DNA of 11,969 nucleotides from CAZMCC01 sp964564695. Its GTDB lineage: Bacteria > Planctomycetota > Phycisphaerae > Phycisphaerales > UBA1924. The notes under the pieces were generated by a model, which was not told the origin of the DNA, ran no database searches, and worked only from the letters and a program-made list of their open reading frames with translations. Shown in pieces: positions 6,369-11,969 of the stretch (position 1 is the stretch's first letter; every line of letters starts with the position of its first letter). The position numbers and the translations under genes are program-made. The stretch spans positions 1 to 11,969 of the forward strand of contig CAZMCC010000106.1 in the NCBI GenBank assembly GCA_964564695.1, given 5' to 3'.

Positions 6369-7166
6369 ATGACCCCATCCCTTTCTTCCCGAGTCGCCGT
6401 CGTCACCGGCGCCTCCGCCGGCATCGGCGAGGCGATCGCCCGCGAGTTCGCCGCCGCGGGCGCCAAGGTCGTCCTCAACGCGCGCCGACAGGAGAAGCTC
6501 GAGGCGATCTGCGCCGAGCTGCACAAGTCGGTCGCCTACGACTGCGCCGTCGCCGCCCCCGGCGACGCCGCCGACGACGCCACCATCGCCTCCATGCTCA
6601 ACACCGCCAAGCGCCAGTTCGGGCGCGAGGCCGACCTCGTCGTCATCAACGCCGGCCGCGGCCTCAAGGGCAGCGTCAGCGACTCGGACGTCAGCCAGTG
6701 GGAAGAGCTGCTCCGCACGAACATCATGGCCGCCGCCCGCCTCATGCGGGCCGCGGCCAAGCGCATGCTCGACGAGATGGCGAAGGACACCGCCGCGGGC
6801 AACCCGTGGACCGCCCGCCCGCGCGACATCGTCGTGCTCGGCTCGATCGTCGGACGTCACGTGTCCCCGTTCAGCTCGATGTACGGCGGCACCAAGTTCG
6901 CAGTGCACGGCATGGCCGAGGGCCTCCGGCGCGAACTCGGCCCCAAGGGCATCCGAGTGACGCTCGTCGAACCCGGCTTCGTCACCAGCGAGTTCCAGGG
7001 CGTCGCCGGCTACGACCCCAAGTGGTACGAGGGCGTGGTCGAGAAGATCGGCCCGGTGCTGAACCCCGTCGATGTGGCAAAGACGATCGCGTTCGCGGCA
7101 AGCCTGCCCGCGCACGTGCACGTGAGTGACTGGATTGTGCGGCCCACGCGGCAGGACTACCCGTAA
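6369..7166 (+). CDS. Short-chain dehydrogenase/reductase (SDR), classical type
   Basis: A 265-residue NAD(P)-dependent oxidoreductase with a Rossmann fold. The cofactor motif TGASAGIG is at 13-20, NAG at 94-96, a helix-4 Asn at 118, and the catalytic Ser159, Tyr172 and Lys176 are in place (LGSIVG and YGGTK). PGFV near 202-205 is the usual motif after strand 6. ArgArg at 39-40 following strand 2 suggests a preference for NADP(H) (inference). The overall pattern is closest to YdfG-like/3-hydroxy-acid or serine dehydrogenases, but the substrate cannot be read from the sequence. ATG at 6369 is chosen because it opens directly on the first strand; upstream codons run into the inverted repeat. No clear Shine-Dalgarno. 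It is 114 nt upstream of the paralogue array, with a hairpin repeat between, so co-transcription with the array is uncertain. Confidence 0.92.
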   Translation: MTPSLSSRVAVVTGASAGIGEAIAREFAAAGAKVVLNARRQEKLEAICAELHKSVAYDCAVAAPGDAADDATIASMLNTAKRQFGREADLVVINAGRGLKGSVSDSDVSQWEELLRTNIMAAARLMRAAAKRMLDEMAKDTAAGNPWTARPRDIVVLGSIVGRHVSPFSSMYGGTKFAVHGMAEGLRRELGPKGIRVTLVEPGFVTSEFQGVAGYDPKWYEGVVEKIGPVLNPVDVAKTIAFAASLPAHVHVSDWIVRPTRQDYP

Positions 7167-7221
7167 GGGAGAGGGACCGGGGTCCGCGGCCATCGGGCCC
7201 GGGGAGGGCAGAGTCGGGTCG

Positions 7222-7251
7222 GGGTGCCCCGGCGGAGCTTTGTCCGCCGGG
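7222..7251. repeat. 30-bp hairpin repeat, copy 2
   Basis: Identical to 5273-5302, with the 9-bp stem at 7228-7236 and 7243-7251 and loop GCTTTG. It lies 55 nt after the SDR stop and 29 nt before the first array gene, with no T-run following. A GTG at 7224 inside it opens the frame of the array gene but is unlikely to be used as a start. It could act as an SDR terminator or as a leader hairpin for the array. Confidence 0.75.
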
Positions 7252-7280
7252 CGAGCGGTGCCGAGCGCGGGAGACCCGTC

Positions 7281-8474
7281 ATGCAGGTCGGCGTGTGGAT
7301 ACGCAGGATCGCCGTCGGCCTCGTCGTGGGCGTGATCGCCACGATCGCGGTCGCGTGGTGGTTCACCTACCGCGCGGCAATCGCACCGGGGCCGAGCACG
7401 CTCGTGCGCTACACCGATCCCGTGACCGCCGCCGTCGCCACGATCCGGACAATCCGCGGAACGGGGCACCAGAAACTTGAGGTCGTCGCATCCCCGCTGT
7501 GGCCGCCGAACGAAACAGCGGTGGTCGTGCACGATCGACCGGCCGAGCTGCCTCACGGATTCGGGCCCAACGGGGGATGGGCGTGCGAGCGTTACGGCTG
7601 GCCGCTCCCCGCGCTCGAGTGGCAGCGCGGATCGGCGGGCGCGGCGGGCACTTCCCGCAGGCACGCGGACGTTATGCTCGAGGCGGGTGGAGGGTATCAC
7701 CAAGTGCCCGTCGTGCCGATGTGGGCAACGTTTGCGATCGACACCTTGCTGTACGGGGCCGCGTACGTCGCACTCGCGAGCGTTGTGAGTGTCGTGAAGC
7801 GACGAGCGCAAATTCGCATTCCGCGACTGCGTCCAAGTCCTTGGCTCGCGCGACTGCTCATCGGCGCGGCTGTTGGTGTCGTGGTGACTGTGATCGTGGC
7901 TTGGGGCGTTACGGTGTTCGTGCTCCCTACCGCTGACAAGAACGCGCTCAACCTGGGCTCGTTCCGGCACAAATCTGGAGTAGCCGTAAGTGTGGGAGAA
8001 ATCCCTGCCTTTGGCATGCAGATCCGCTGGGCGAATCGCGAGGAATCCTCCTTGCAACGCTTCGCCACGATCGAGCGGCCCGAATGGGTGCCCGAGAATC
8101 ACGAGCCCGACCACTGGTGGATGCGCCAGACCTATGGCTGGCCGTTGCGCGCGATGGCGATCGAGCACCTGTACTTGCAGAACCCCGTCGGGTCTCCGTC
8201 TGAGAACTCCCTCACCCCGATCCGTCACCCGACTCTTCTCCGCATCACCACACCCGGCAGCAGCTACGCGCTGCCATTCGATGTTGTCCCCGGCGCGTTT
8301 GTTGCCGACGCGATCGTCTTCGGCAGTTTGTACGTGGGGCTCGCGTACGCCCTCGCTCGGGCGCGCCGGCGTCGGCGTGCCGGACTGTGCCCCAAGTGCC
8401 TCTACAGCCTCCGCGGTCTGGCGCCGGACACCCCCTGCCCCGAATGTGGAACCGCGCCGGTCGTCGCCGAGTAG
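7281..8474 (+). CDS. Array protein 1: duplicated two-TM module with one C-terminal zinc ribbon
   Basis: A 397-residue, four-TM protein. It is two family modules joined end to end. Module A: TM about 8-30, extracytoplasmic part with a degenerate RPAELP (86-91) and YGWPLPAL (105-112), TM about 147-172. Module B: TM about 188-214, RPEWVP (266-271), WW (279-280), YGWPLRAM (285-292), TM about 336-358, then ARRRRR and a zinc ribbon with Cys370, 373, 386 and 389. Module A has no ribbon; only KRRAQIR remains at the join, at the place where the other copies have the Arg patch. Positive-inside reasoning puts both termini in the cytoplasm. ATG at 7281 is chosen because it gives the same MxxxxWIRRIA start as the paralogues, with GGGAGA upstream; the GTG at 7224 lies in the hairpin repeat. 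Function unknown. Confidence 0.85.
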   Translation: MQVGVWIRRIAVGLVVGVIATIAVAWWFTYRAAIAPGPSTLVRYTDPVTAAVATIRTIRGTGHQKLEVVASPLWPPNETAVVVHDRPAELPHGFGPNGGWACERYGWPLPALEWQRGSAGAAGTSRRHADVMLEAGGGYHQVPVVPMWATFAIDTLLYGAAYVALASVVSVVKRRAQIRIPRLRPSPWLARLLIGAAVGVVVTVIVAWGVTVFVLPTADKNALNLGSFRHKSGVAVSVGEIPAFGMQIRWANREESSLQRFATIERPEWVPENHEPDHWWMRQTYGWPLRAMAIEHLYLQNPVGSPSENSLTPIRHPTLLRITTPGSSYALPFDVVPGAFVADAIVFGSLYVGLAYALARARRRRRAGLCPKCLYSLRGLAPDTPCPECGTAPVVAE

Positions 8475-8510
8475 GAACATGTGGGGGCACCGCGTCATTA
8501 GGAGCCTCTC

Positions 8511-9167
8511 GTGGCCCTGAGCACCTGGCCGAAGCGGATCGCAGTCGCGCTCGTCGTGGGCGTGGTGGCGACCGTCGTCGTGACGTGGGTCATGGTGGCG
8601 CGGGCGCCGTCGACCGGCGCGTCGTGGACGAGTTCGTCGATCGTGTCGGGGAACGTCGACGGGCAGCACATCCAGGTGTTCGATGAGCGCCCGTGCATCG
8701 GTGTGCGATACCGGTCCGCGACGACGGTGAGCGCGAAGGAGCTGAGCGAGTCGCTCGGCGGCGTGGAGGTGGTCCCGCTGCCGCGTCCTGGCTGGCTGCC
8801 GACCGGGTTTCAATCGGGGGACTTTCTGAACGAGATGCATGCGGGCTGGCCGTGGCCGGCGCTGCGGTGCGGACAGGTGACGCACCTGCGGCGTTACCGG
8901 CACACGCAGTGGCCCGACGTGTCGCTGAACACCGGGCAAGGAACGTACACGTTCCCGATCGTGCCGCTGCTGCCGGGGTTCGCGGCGAACGCGGTCGTGT
9001 ACGGCGTGTGCTTTCTGGGGTTGGGATGGGCGAGGGGTCGATGGCGCGAGCATCGGCGCCGACGGCGTGCGGGGCGCTGCGACAAGTGCCTGTACAGTCT
9101 GACGGGTCTGCCGGAGAATTCGGCGTGCCCGGAGTGCGGCACAGCGCGGAACTCCGGTACTCTGTGA
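8511..9167 (+). CDS. Array protein 2: two-TM zinc-ribbon membrane protein
   Basis: A 218-residue protein of the same family. The GTG at 8511 is chosen because TAGGAGC at 8499-8505 is well placed and because it gives MALSTWPKRIAVALVVG, matching the other copies. N-terminal TM about 9-30; extracytoplasmic part with RPGWLP (92-97) and AGWPWPAL (111-118); TM about 153-174; HRRRRR at 181-186; zinc ribbon Cys190, 193, 206 and 209 (CDKCLYSLTGL, CPECG). The second half of the core is weaker than in the other copies: the Trp after RPGWLP is replaced by Phe105. Two extra Cys, at 62 and 120 in the extracytoplasmic domain, could pair. It starts 36 nt after gene 1. Confidence 0.85.
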   Translation: MALSTWPKRIAVALVVGVVATVVVTWVMVARAPSTGASWTSSSIVSGNVDGQHIQVFDERPCIGVRYRSATTVSAKELSESLGGVEVVPLPRPGWLPTGFQSGDFLNEMHAGWPWPALRCGQVTHLRRYRHTQWPDVSLNTGQGTYTFPIVPLLPGFAANAVVYGVCFLGLGWARGRWREHRRRRRAGRCDKCLYSLTGLPENSACPECGTARNSGTL

Positions 9168-9177
9168 AGTCAGCACC

Positions 9178-9828
9178 ATGAGCGCCCTCACGTGGATCAA
9201 GCGAGTCGCGATCGGTGTCGTGATCGGCGTGGCCGTCACGGTCGGTGTCGCGTGGGGATTGGTGTTTGCCGAAGCGAGGTCGCGCCCCGCGAGCTCGTGG
9301 TCGACGCGGCGGTTTCAGGACTCCAACGGCGCCTGGTTCATTGCGCACGAGGAAGCCTGTTTCGGCTTCCGGTCGCGCCATGTGCTCGGTTCGCCGGATT
9401 CGCCGGATTCGCCGGCAAGCGGCAGCGCTCCCCTCGAGGGCGCGCGTCCGGACTGGGTGCCCTCGGGACTGACTCAAGACGGAATGTGGATGGAAGATGC
9501 CCACGGCTGGCCGCTGTACGCGCTCAGGTGGAGTGGGGGGATGTCCGCAGCGCCATCGGGGTCGAGGGTTCACGACCCCGGCCGGTTCATCACGATCCGG
9601 ATCTTCTCGCAGGACTACGCGCTGCCCATCGTGCCCGCGTGGGGCGGGTTCGTGGGGAACGTCCTGATCTGGGGCACGGCGTACGTGGCGCTCGCCGCGT
9701 GCACGGCACATGTCCGGCGGCGCCGTCGTACCGGAGTCTGCTTGAAGTGCGGGTACAGCCTGCGTGGGTTGCCCGAGGGCACGCCATGCCCCGAGTGCGG
9801 AACCGCGCGAACACCGACAGCGGCGTGA
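9178..9828 (+). CDS. Array protein 3: two-TM zinc-ribbon membrane protein
   Basis: A 216-residue family member starting 10 nt after the previous stop. N-terminal TM about 9-31 after MSALTWIKR; core RPDWVP (90-95), WM (104-105) and HGWPLYAL (109-116); TM about 152-175 after YALPIVPAW; VRRRRR; zinc ribbon Cys188, 191, 204 and 207. Its ribbon reads CLKCGYSLRGLPEGTPCPECG, with Gly after the second Cys where the other copies have Leu, which is closer to the common planctomycete CGYDLRG form. A 9-bp tandem repeat encodes SPDSPDSPAS at about 72-81, a flexible insert just before the core. No Shine-Dalgarno precedes the ATG; re-initiation after the upstream stop is likely. Confidence 0.85.
   Translation: MSALTWIKRVAIGVVIGVAVTVGVAWGLVFAEARSRPASSWSTRRFQDSNGAWFIAHEEACFGFRSRHVLGSPDSPDSPASGSAPLEGARPDWVPSGLTQDGMWMEDAHGWPLYALRWSGGMSAAPSGSRVHDPGRFITIRIFSQDYALPIVPAWGGFVGNVLIWGTAYVALAACTAHVRRRRRTGVCLKCGYSLRGLPEGTPCPECGTARTPTAA
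9390..9416 (+). repeat. 9-bp tandem repeat, three units
   Basis: Three in-frame units of TTCGCCGGA (the last ends in C) inside array gene 3, encoding a Ser-Pro-Asp run in the extracytoplasmic domain. Unit-length changes would keep the frame. Confidence 0.85.
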
Positions 9829-9841
9829 CGGAGGAGGGCTC

Positions 9842-10498
9842 ATGCGGGGACCCGTGTGGATTCGGCGGATCGCGATTGGACTGGTGATCGGCGTGGTCGC
9901 CAACTTCGCGATCGCGTGGTGGGTGGCGCTCTTCGGGCCGTGGGCGGCGCCTCCCGTCGCGCCCAAGCCGGGCGTGTACCTGGACGCGGCGACGGGGCGG
10001 CCGATCCGCTTCGAGGAGAACCGGTACTTCGGCGTGCACCAGCACGTGGCCCAGCGCGGCATTCCGCAGGAGCCGCTGACGCCGACGGAGAAGCCGGCGT
10101 GGGTGCCGTCGGACATGACGGCCGACGAGCTGTGGATGCGGACGCGGTACGGCTGGCCGCTGACGGGATTGGAGGTCGAGGTGCGGGTGCTGCTGGTGCC
10201 GCCGCCTTCGCCGACGATGTCGCTCCCGACGATGAAGCCGCCGGCGCAGCCGACCCTGATCGCGCTGCAGACGCCGACGCGGACGTACCAGTTGCCGATC
10301 GTGCCGGTGGTCGGGGCGTTTGCGGGGAACGTGGTGATCGTGGCGGCGGCGTATGTCGCGCTGGCGGCGGGGGTCGCGGAGGTTCGGCGCCGGCGGCGCG
10401 TGGGGAAGTGTCCGAAGTGTCTGTACAGCATGAAGGGGCTCGCGGAGAATGCGGCGTGTCCGGAGTGCGGGGCGGAGCGGGAAGTCGGTATTCTGTGA
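9842..10498 (+). CDS. Array protein 4: two-TM zinc-ribbon membrane protein
   Basis: A 218-residue family member. ATG at 9842 has the best Shine-Dalgarno of the array (GGAGGA at about 9831-9836) and gives MRGPVWIRRIAIGLVIG. N-terminal TM about 9-31; core KPAWVP (84-89), LWM (97-99) and YGWPLTGL (103-110); a Pro-rich insert around 119-137 (PPPSPTMSLPTMKPP); TM about 155-176 after YQLPIVPVV; VRRRRR; zinc ribbon Cys190, 193, 206 and 209 (CPKCLYSMKGLAENAACPECG). The ribbon DNA shares 27 identical bases with gene 5 (10421-10447 and 11071-11097), the closest pair in the array. It begins 13 nt after gene 3. Confidence 0.85.
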   Translation: MRGPVWIRRIAIGLVIGVVANFAIAWWVALFGPWAAPPVAPKPGVYLDAATGRPIRFEENRYFGVHQHVAQRGIPQEPLTPTEKPAWVPSDMTADELWMRTRYGWPLTGLEVEVRVLLVPPPSPTMSLPTMKPPAQPTLIALQTPTRTYQLPIVPVVGAFAGNVVIVAAAYVALAAGVAEVRRRRRVGKCPKCLYSMKGLAENAACPECGAEREVGIL

Positions 10499-10509
10499 AG
10501 TCTGGTCCC

Positions 10510-11148
10510 ATGAACAGTCTGACATGGCTCAAGCGGATCGCGACCGGTGTTGTGGTTGGCGTTGTCGCGACCGCCGGTATGGCATGGTGGATCGAGCTTT
10601 CGCCGTATCTTGCTTCGAGGCCGGGTCGATCAACGGCGCATGTCTTCAGGGACTCGGCGACGGACAACTGCTTCAAGGTGGAGGACGACCGCCGGTTCGG
10701 TCGCTGGATATTCGCGGTGCAGCCGGCGACACTGGGCGACCTCCAATCGCTCACGACGATTGACAGGCCCGAGTGGGTGCCGCGTGAGTATCGACCTGAC
10801 GAGAGCTGGCTGGAGACGCACGTGGGTTGGCCGTGCCTTTCGTTCAAGTCGGGGTTCCACAATCCGGCTCGGGCCCGGATGGGTGCGAAGAGTTTCCAGT
10901 TGGCGCGGCTTTCTCTCCATATCTCGGGTGAGACGTATTCCGTTCCGGTGGCGCCGGTCTGGCCAGGGTTTGTTGCGGATGTCGCGCTGTACTCGATCGC
11001 ATATGTCGGAATCGCGAGCGCCGTGGCCGCGCTGCGTCGTCGTCGGCGAGTCGGCTGTTGTCCGAAGTGCCTGTACAGCATGAAGGGGCTCGCGGAGGGT
11101 GCGGTGTGTCCGGAGTGCGGGGCGGCACGCGAAGGAGCTGCGGCATGA
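10510..11148 (+). CDS. Array protein 5: two-TM zinc-ribbon membrane protein
   Basis: A 212-residue family member starting 11 nt after gene 4. N-terminal TM about 9-29 after MNSLTWLKR; core RPEWVP (86-91), SW (99-100) and VGWPCLSF (105-112); TM about 149-174 after YSVPVAPVW; RRRRR at 176-180; zinc ribbon Cys184, 187, 200 and 203, with an additional Cys183 directly before the first ligand. The gene 4/5 junction repeats the sequence of the gene 2/3 junction (TCTGTGAAGTC spanning the stop). The frame is open upstream to 9856 but that would overlap gene 4 entirely, so the ATG matching the paralogue N-termini is used. Its stop overlaps the start of the next gene. Confidence 0.85.
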   Translation: MNSLTWLKRIATGVVVGVVATAGMAWWIELSPYLASRPGRSTAHVFRDSATDNCFKVEDDRRFGRWIFAVQPATLGDLQSLTTIDRPEWVPREYRPDESWLETHVGWPCLSFKSGFHNPARARMGAKSFQLARLSLHISGETYSVPVAPVWPGFVADVALYSIAYVGIASAVAALRRRRRVGCCPKCLYSMKGLAEGAVCPECGAAREGAAA

Positions 11149-11807
11149 CAGACTCTGTGGGCGCACCGACGGAACTCCGGCGCGAGTTGCTGGCGGGGGC
11201 GCTGGGCGGGTGCTTTGTGCTCGCGGTGCTCGGGTTGCTCTTCCTTGCCGCGGTGCGGAACATGCGGCCGGGGACCGACGCGTGGACCACGGTCACGGTG
11301 GAGAACGCGTCGAAGGAGCGCGTGCTGGTGACGCCGATCGGGGATCGGGAGAATCGGTACCGCAAGGAGTGGGGGCGAGGGATGCTGATGTTCGAGGGGA
11401 CGTCGCCGCAGCCGCCGATGCGGGTGAAGCGGTTCGAAGTCGAGCCCGGCGCGACGTGGACCATGCGGTTCGACCCGGGGGTCTCGTTCCTGGAGGGGGT
11501 GGTGGTTGAAGGGATCGACGGACGGGCGCGGATGATCCGTGCGGCGGCGCCGGCGACGATGTGGGAGAAGAAGTCGGTTCGGGTTGATGACGTTGCGAGC
11601 ATTGCGGAGGCGACGCCCGAGGAGCGGGCGGTGTACGCGGCGATTCCGGAACTGCGGGCGCGCGAATGGAGGGTGATGGAGGTGGCGGCGGTGTTGCCGG
11701 CGTTGAATCTGCCGTGGGTGTGGTGGGTGTGGTGGGTGTGGTGGATGTGGTGGCGGGCGGGGAGGCGGGGGCGAGCGGTTCCGGCTCCCTCTCCCTCGGG
11801 GCTTTGA
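11145..11807 (+). CDS. Two-TM membrane protein with Trp-rich C-terminal segment, no zinc ribbon
   Basis: A 220-residue protein whose ATG shares an ATGA overlap with the stop of array gene 5, implying translational coupling. N-terminal TM about 15-37 (LLAGALGGCFVLAVLGLLFLAAV); an extracytoplasmic part rich in predicted strands (TVTVENASKERVLVTPIG, RFEVEPGATWTMRF); then a hydrophobic C-terminal segment at about 180-203 with a WVW-type run of nine Trp in 13 residues, followed by RAGRRGR. Same topology as the array proteins but no PxWVP/GWP core and no zinc ribbon, so it is either a distant relative or an unrelated partner. The last nine or so residues (PAPSPSGL) are read from a terminal palindrome. 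No function recognised. Confidence 0.78.
   Translation: MTDSVGAPTELRRELLAGALGGCFVLAVLGLLFLAAVRNMRPGTDAWTTVTVENASKERVLVTPIGDRENRYRKEWGRGMLMFEGTSPQPPMRVKRFEVEPGATWTMRFDPGVSFLEGVVVEGIDGRARMIRAAAPATMWEKKSVRVDDVASIAEATPEERAVYAAIPELRAREWRVMEVAAVLPALNLPWVWWVWWVWWMWWRAGRRGRAVPAPSPSGL
11715..11753 (+). repeat. In-frame 9-bp microsatellite encoding Trp-Val-Trp
   Basis: Units TGGGTGTGG at 11715-11723, 11724-11732 and 11733-11741, a variant TGGATGTGG at 11742-11750, and a final TGG. In frame they give W191 to W203. Because the unit is a multiple of three, copy-number changes would lengthen or shorten the hydrophobic segment without a frameshift. Confidence 0.92.
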
Positions 11808-11820
11808 CCGAGGGAGAGGG
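11787..11820. terminator. 13-bp perfect hairpin containing the stop codon of the last array gene
   Basis: Arms CCCTCTCCCTCGG (11787-11799) and CCGAGGGAGAGGG (11808-11820) are perfectly complementary around an 8-nt loop whose last three bases are the TGA stop. It is placed to end transcription of the array, but there is no T-run after it, so it may equally be a dispersed palindromic repeat into which the gene end has merged. Confidence 0.6.
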
Positions 11821-11822
11821 GT

Positions 11823-11928
11823 GGGGTGAGGGCTCGATTTCTACGTGCTCCTTCGCGGCTCCGGTTACGGGGGCGTTGCTGCGCGCGGGAGGCTCGGAGG
11901 AGGGAGTAGGAGAAGGAGCCCTCACCCC
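11823..11928. repeat. Inverted repeat in the terminal intergenic region
   Basis: Perfect 13-bp arms, GGGGTGAGGGCTC at 11823-11835 and its complement at 11916-11928, enclose about 80 bases with no coding signal. Inside, 11884-11898 (CGCGGGAGGCTCGGA) matches the right arm of the 715-796 and 1660-1743 elements but lacks the TCA end. The region from 11808 to the window end otherwise holds no gene I can support. Confidence 0.65.
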
Positions 11929-11969
11929 TGCCCTTGTATCTTGATACCGCCCCATCCGTGTCGGAGGGG

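Larger units (their letters stand above)
7281..11807 (+). other. Tandem paralogue array of two-TM zinc-ribbon proteins plus a ribbon-less sixth gene
   Basis: Six co-oriented genes with gaps of 36, 10, 13 and 11 nt and a final 4-nt overlap, so very probably one operon. The first five share one architecture: N-terminal TM preceded by W(I/L/P)(K/R)R, an extracytoplasmic domain with PxWVP, a downstream Trp and GWP, a second TM after (L/V)P(I/V)(V/A)P, Arg-rich patch, and a CxxC-12-CxxC zinc ribbon. Counting the fused first gene, there are six copies of the TM-domain-TM module. The family resemblance is seen directly; the function is unknown. Confidence 0.85.

Noticed and set aside
5384..7129. 581-codon plus-strand frame antisense to nfo and running into the SDR gene out of frame
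   Set aside because: nfo metal ligands and SDR catalytic residues define the true frames; this one lacks any recognisable domain.
7224..7280. Upstream GTG as the start of array gene 1
   Set aside because: It lies inside the 30-bp repeat that also occurs at 5273-5302, and the added residues do not match the paralogue N-termini, which align with the ATG at 7281.
6168..9239. 1023-codon minus-strand open frame across the SDR gene and the first array genes
   Set aside because: High GC makes stop-free shadow frames common. The translation is low-complexity Arg/Pro/His/Ala with no motif, while the plus strand carries SDR and family motifs throughout.
8590..10431. 613-codon minus-strand open frame across array genes 2-4
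   Set aside because: Antisense shadow of three genes that align with each other as proteins on the plus strand; its own product shows no domain.
11157..11185. Similarity of the start of the sixth gene (GTGGGCGCACCGACGGAACT) to the 30-bp hairpin repeat
   Set aside because: About 16 of 20 bases match by eye, but the complementary arm is missing and both are GC-rich; chance similarity cannot be excluded.

Overview
The window looks like chromosomal DNA of a GC-rich planctomycete, probably of the Phycisphaerae. The evidence is a PEP-CTERM-like protein ending in a short hydrophobic segment plus ARRRR, a planctomycete-style type IV prepilin-like protein starting with AFTLIE, and C-terminal zinc ribbons of the CPKCLYSLRGL...CPECG type. 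This assignment rests on style of sequence, not on a marker gene. No rRNA, tRNA, CRISPR array or recognisable transposase is visible, and no gene-free stretch exceeds 300 bases.

Left part (1-2136): the 3' end of uvrA (+), a secreted PEP-CTERM-like propeller-type protein (+), and queF (-, queuosine pathway). Two copies of a palindromic element of about 83 bp sit between them. Each element begins and ends in TGA/TCA, and these bases are the stop codons of all three flanking genes.

Second part (2160-4107): a lower-GC, three-gene plus-strand cluster of a small secreted Cys-rich protein, a membrane-anchored protein of unknown function and a prepilin-like protein. The last two overlap by 44 nt. 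A possible promoter with a 10-G tract in its spacer lies upstream.

Middle part (4110-7166): a TPR lipoprotein (-), endonuclease IV nfo (-, GTG start) and a divergent short-chain dehydrogenase (+). A 36-bp imperfect inverted repeat centred on a 12-bp perfect palindrome fills the nfo/SDR intergenic region. A 30-bp hairpin-forming repeat is present identically downstream of nfo and downstream of the SDR gene.

Right part (7281-11807): the most unusual region. Five consecutive co-oriented genes encode one paralogous family: N-terminal TM, extracytoplasmic domain with a PxWVP...W...GWP core, second TM, an Arg-rich stop-transfer patch, then a cytoplasmic C-terminal four-Cys zinc ribbon. The first gene is an internal duplication: two copies fused, the first lacking its ribbon. 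A sixth, translationally overlapped gene has the same two-TM layout without the ribbon and ends in a Trp-rich segment encoded by an in-frame 9-bp microsatellite. I do not recognise a function. The layout suggests a tandem-duplicated set of membrane proteins, possibly a multi-subunit complex or a diversifying surface/signalling family. Terminal palindromes follow the last gene.
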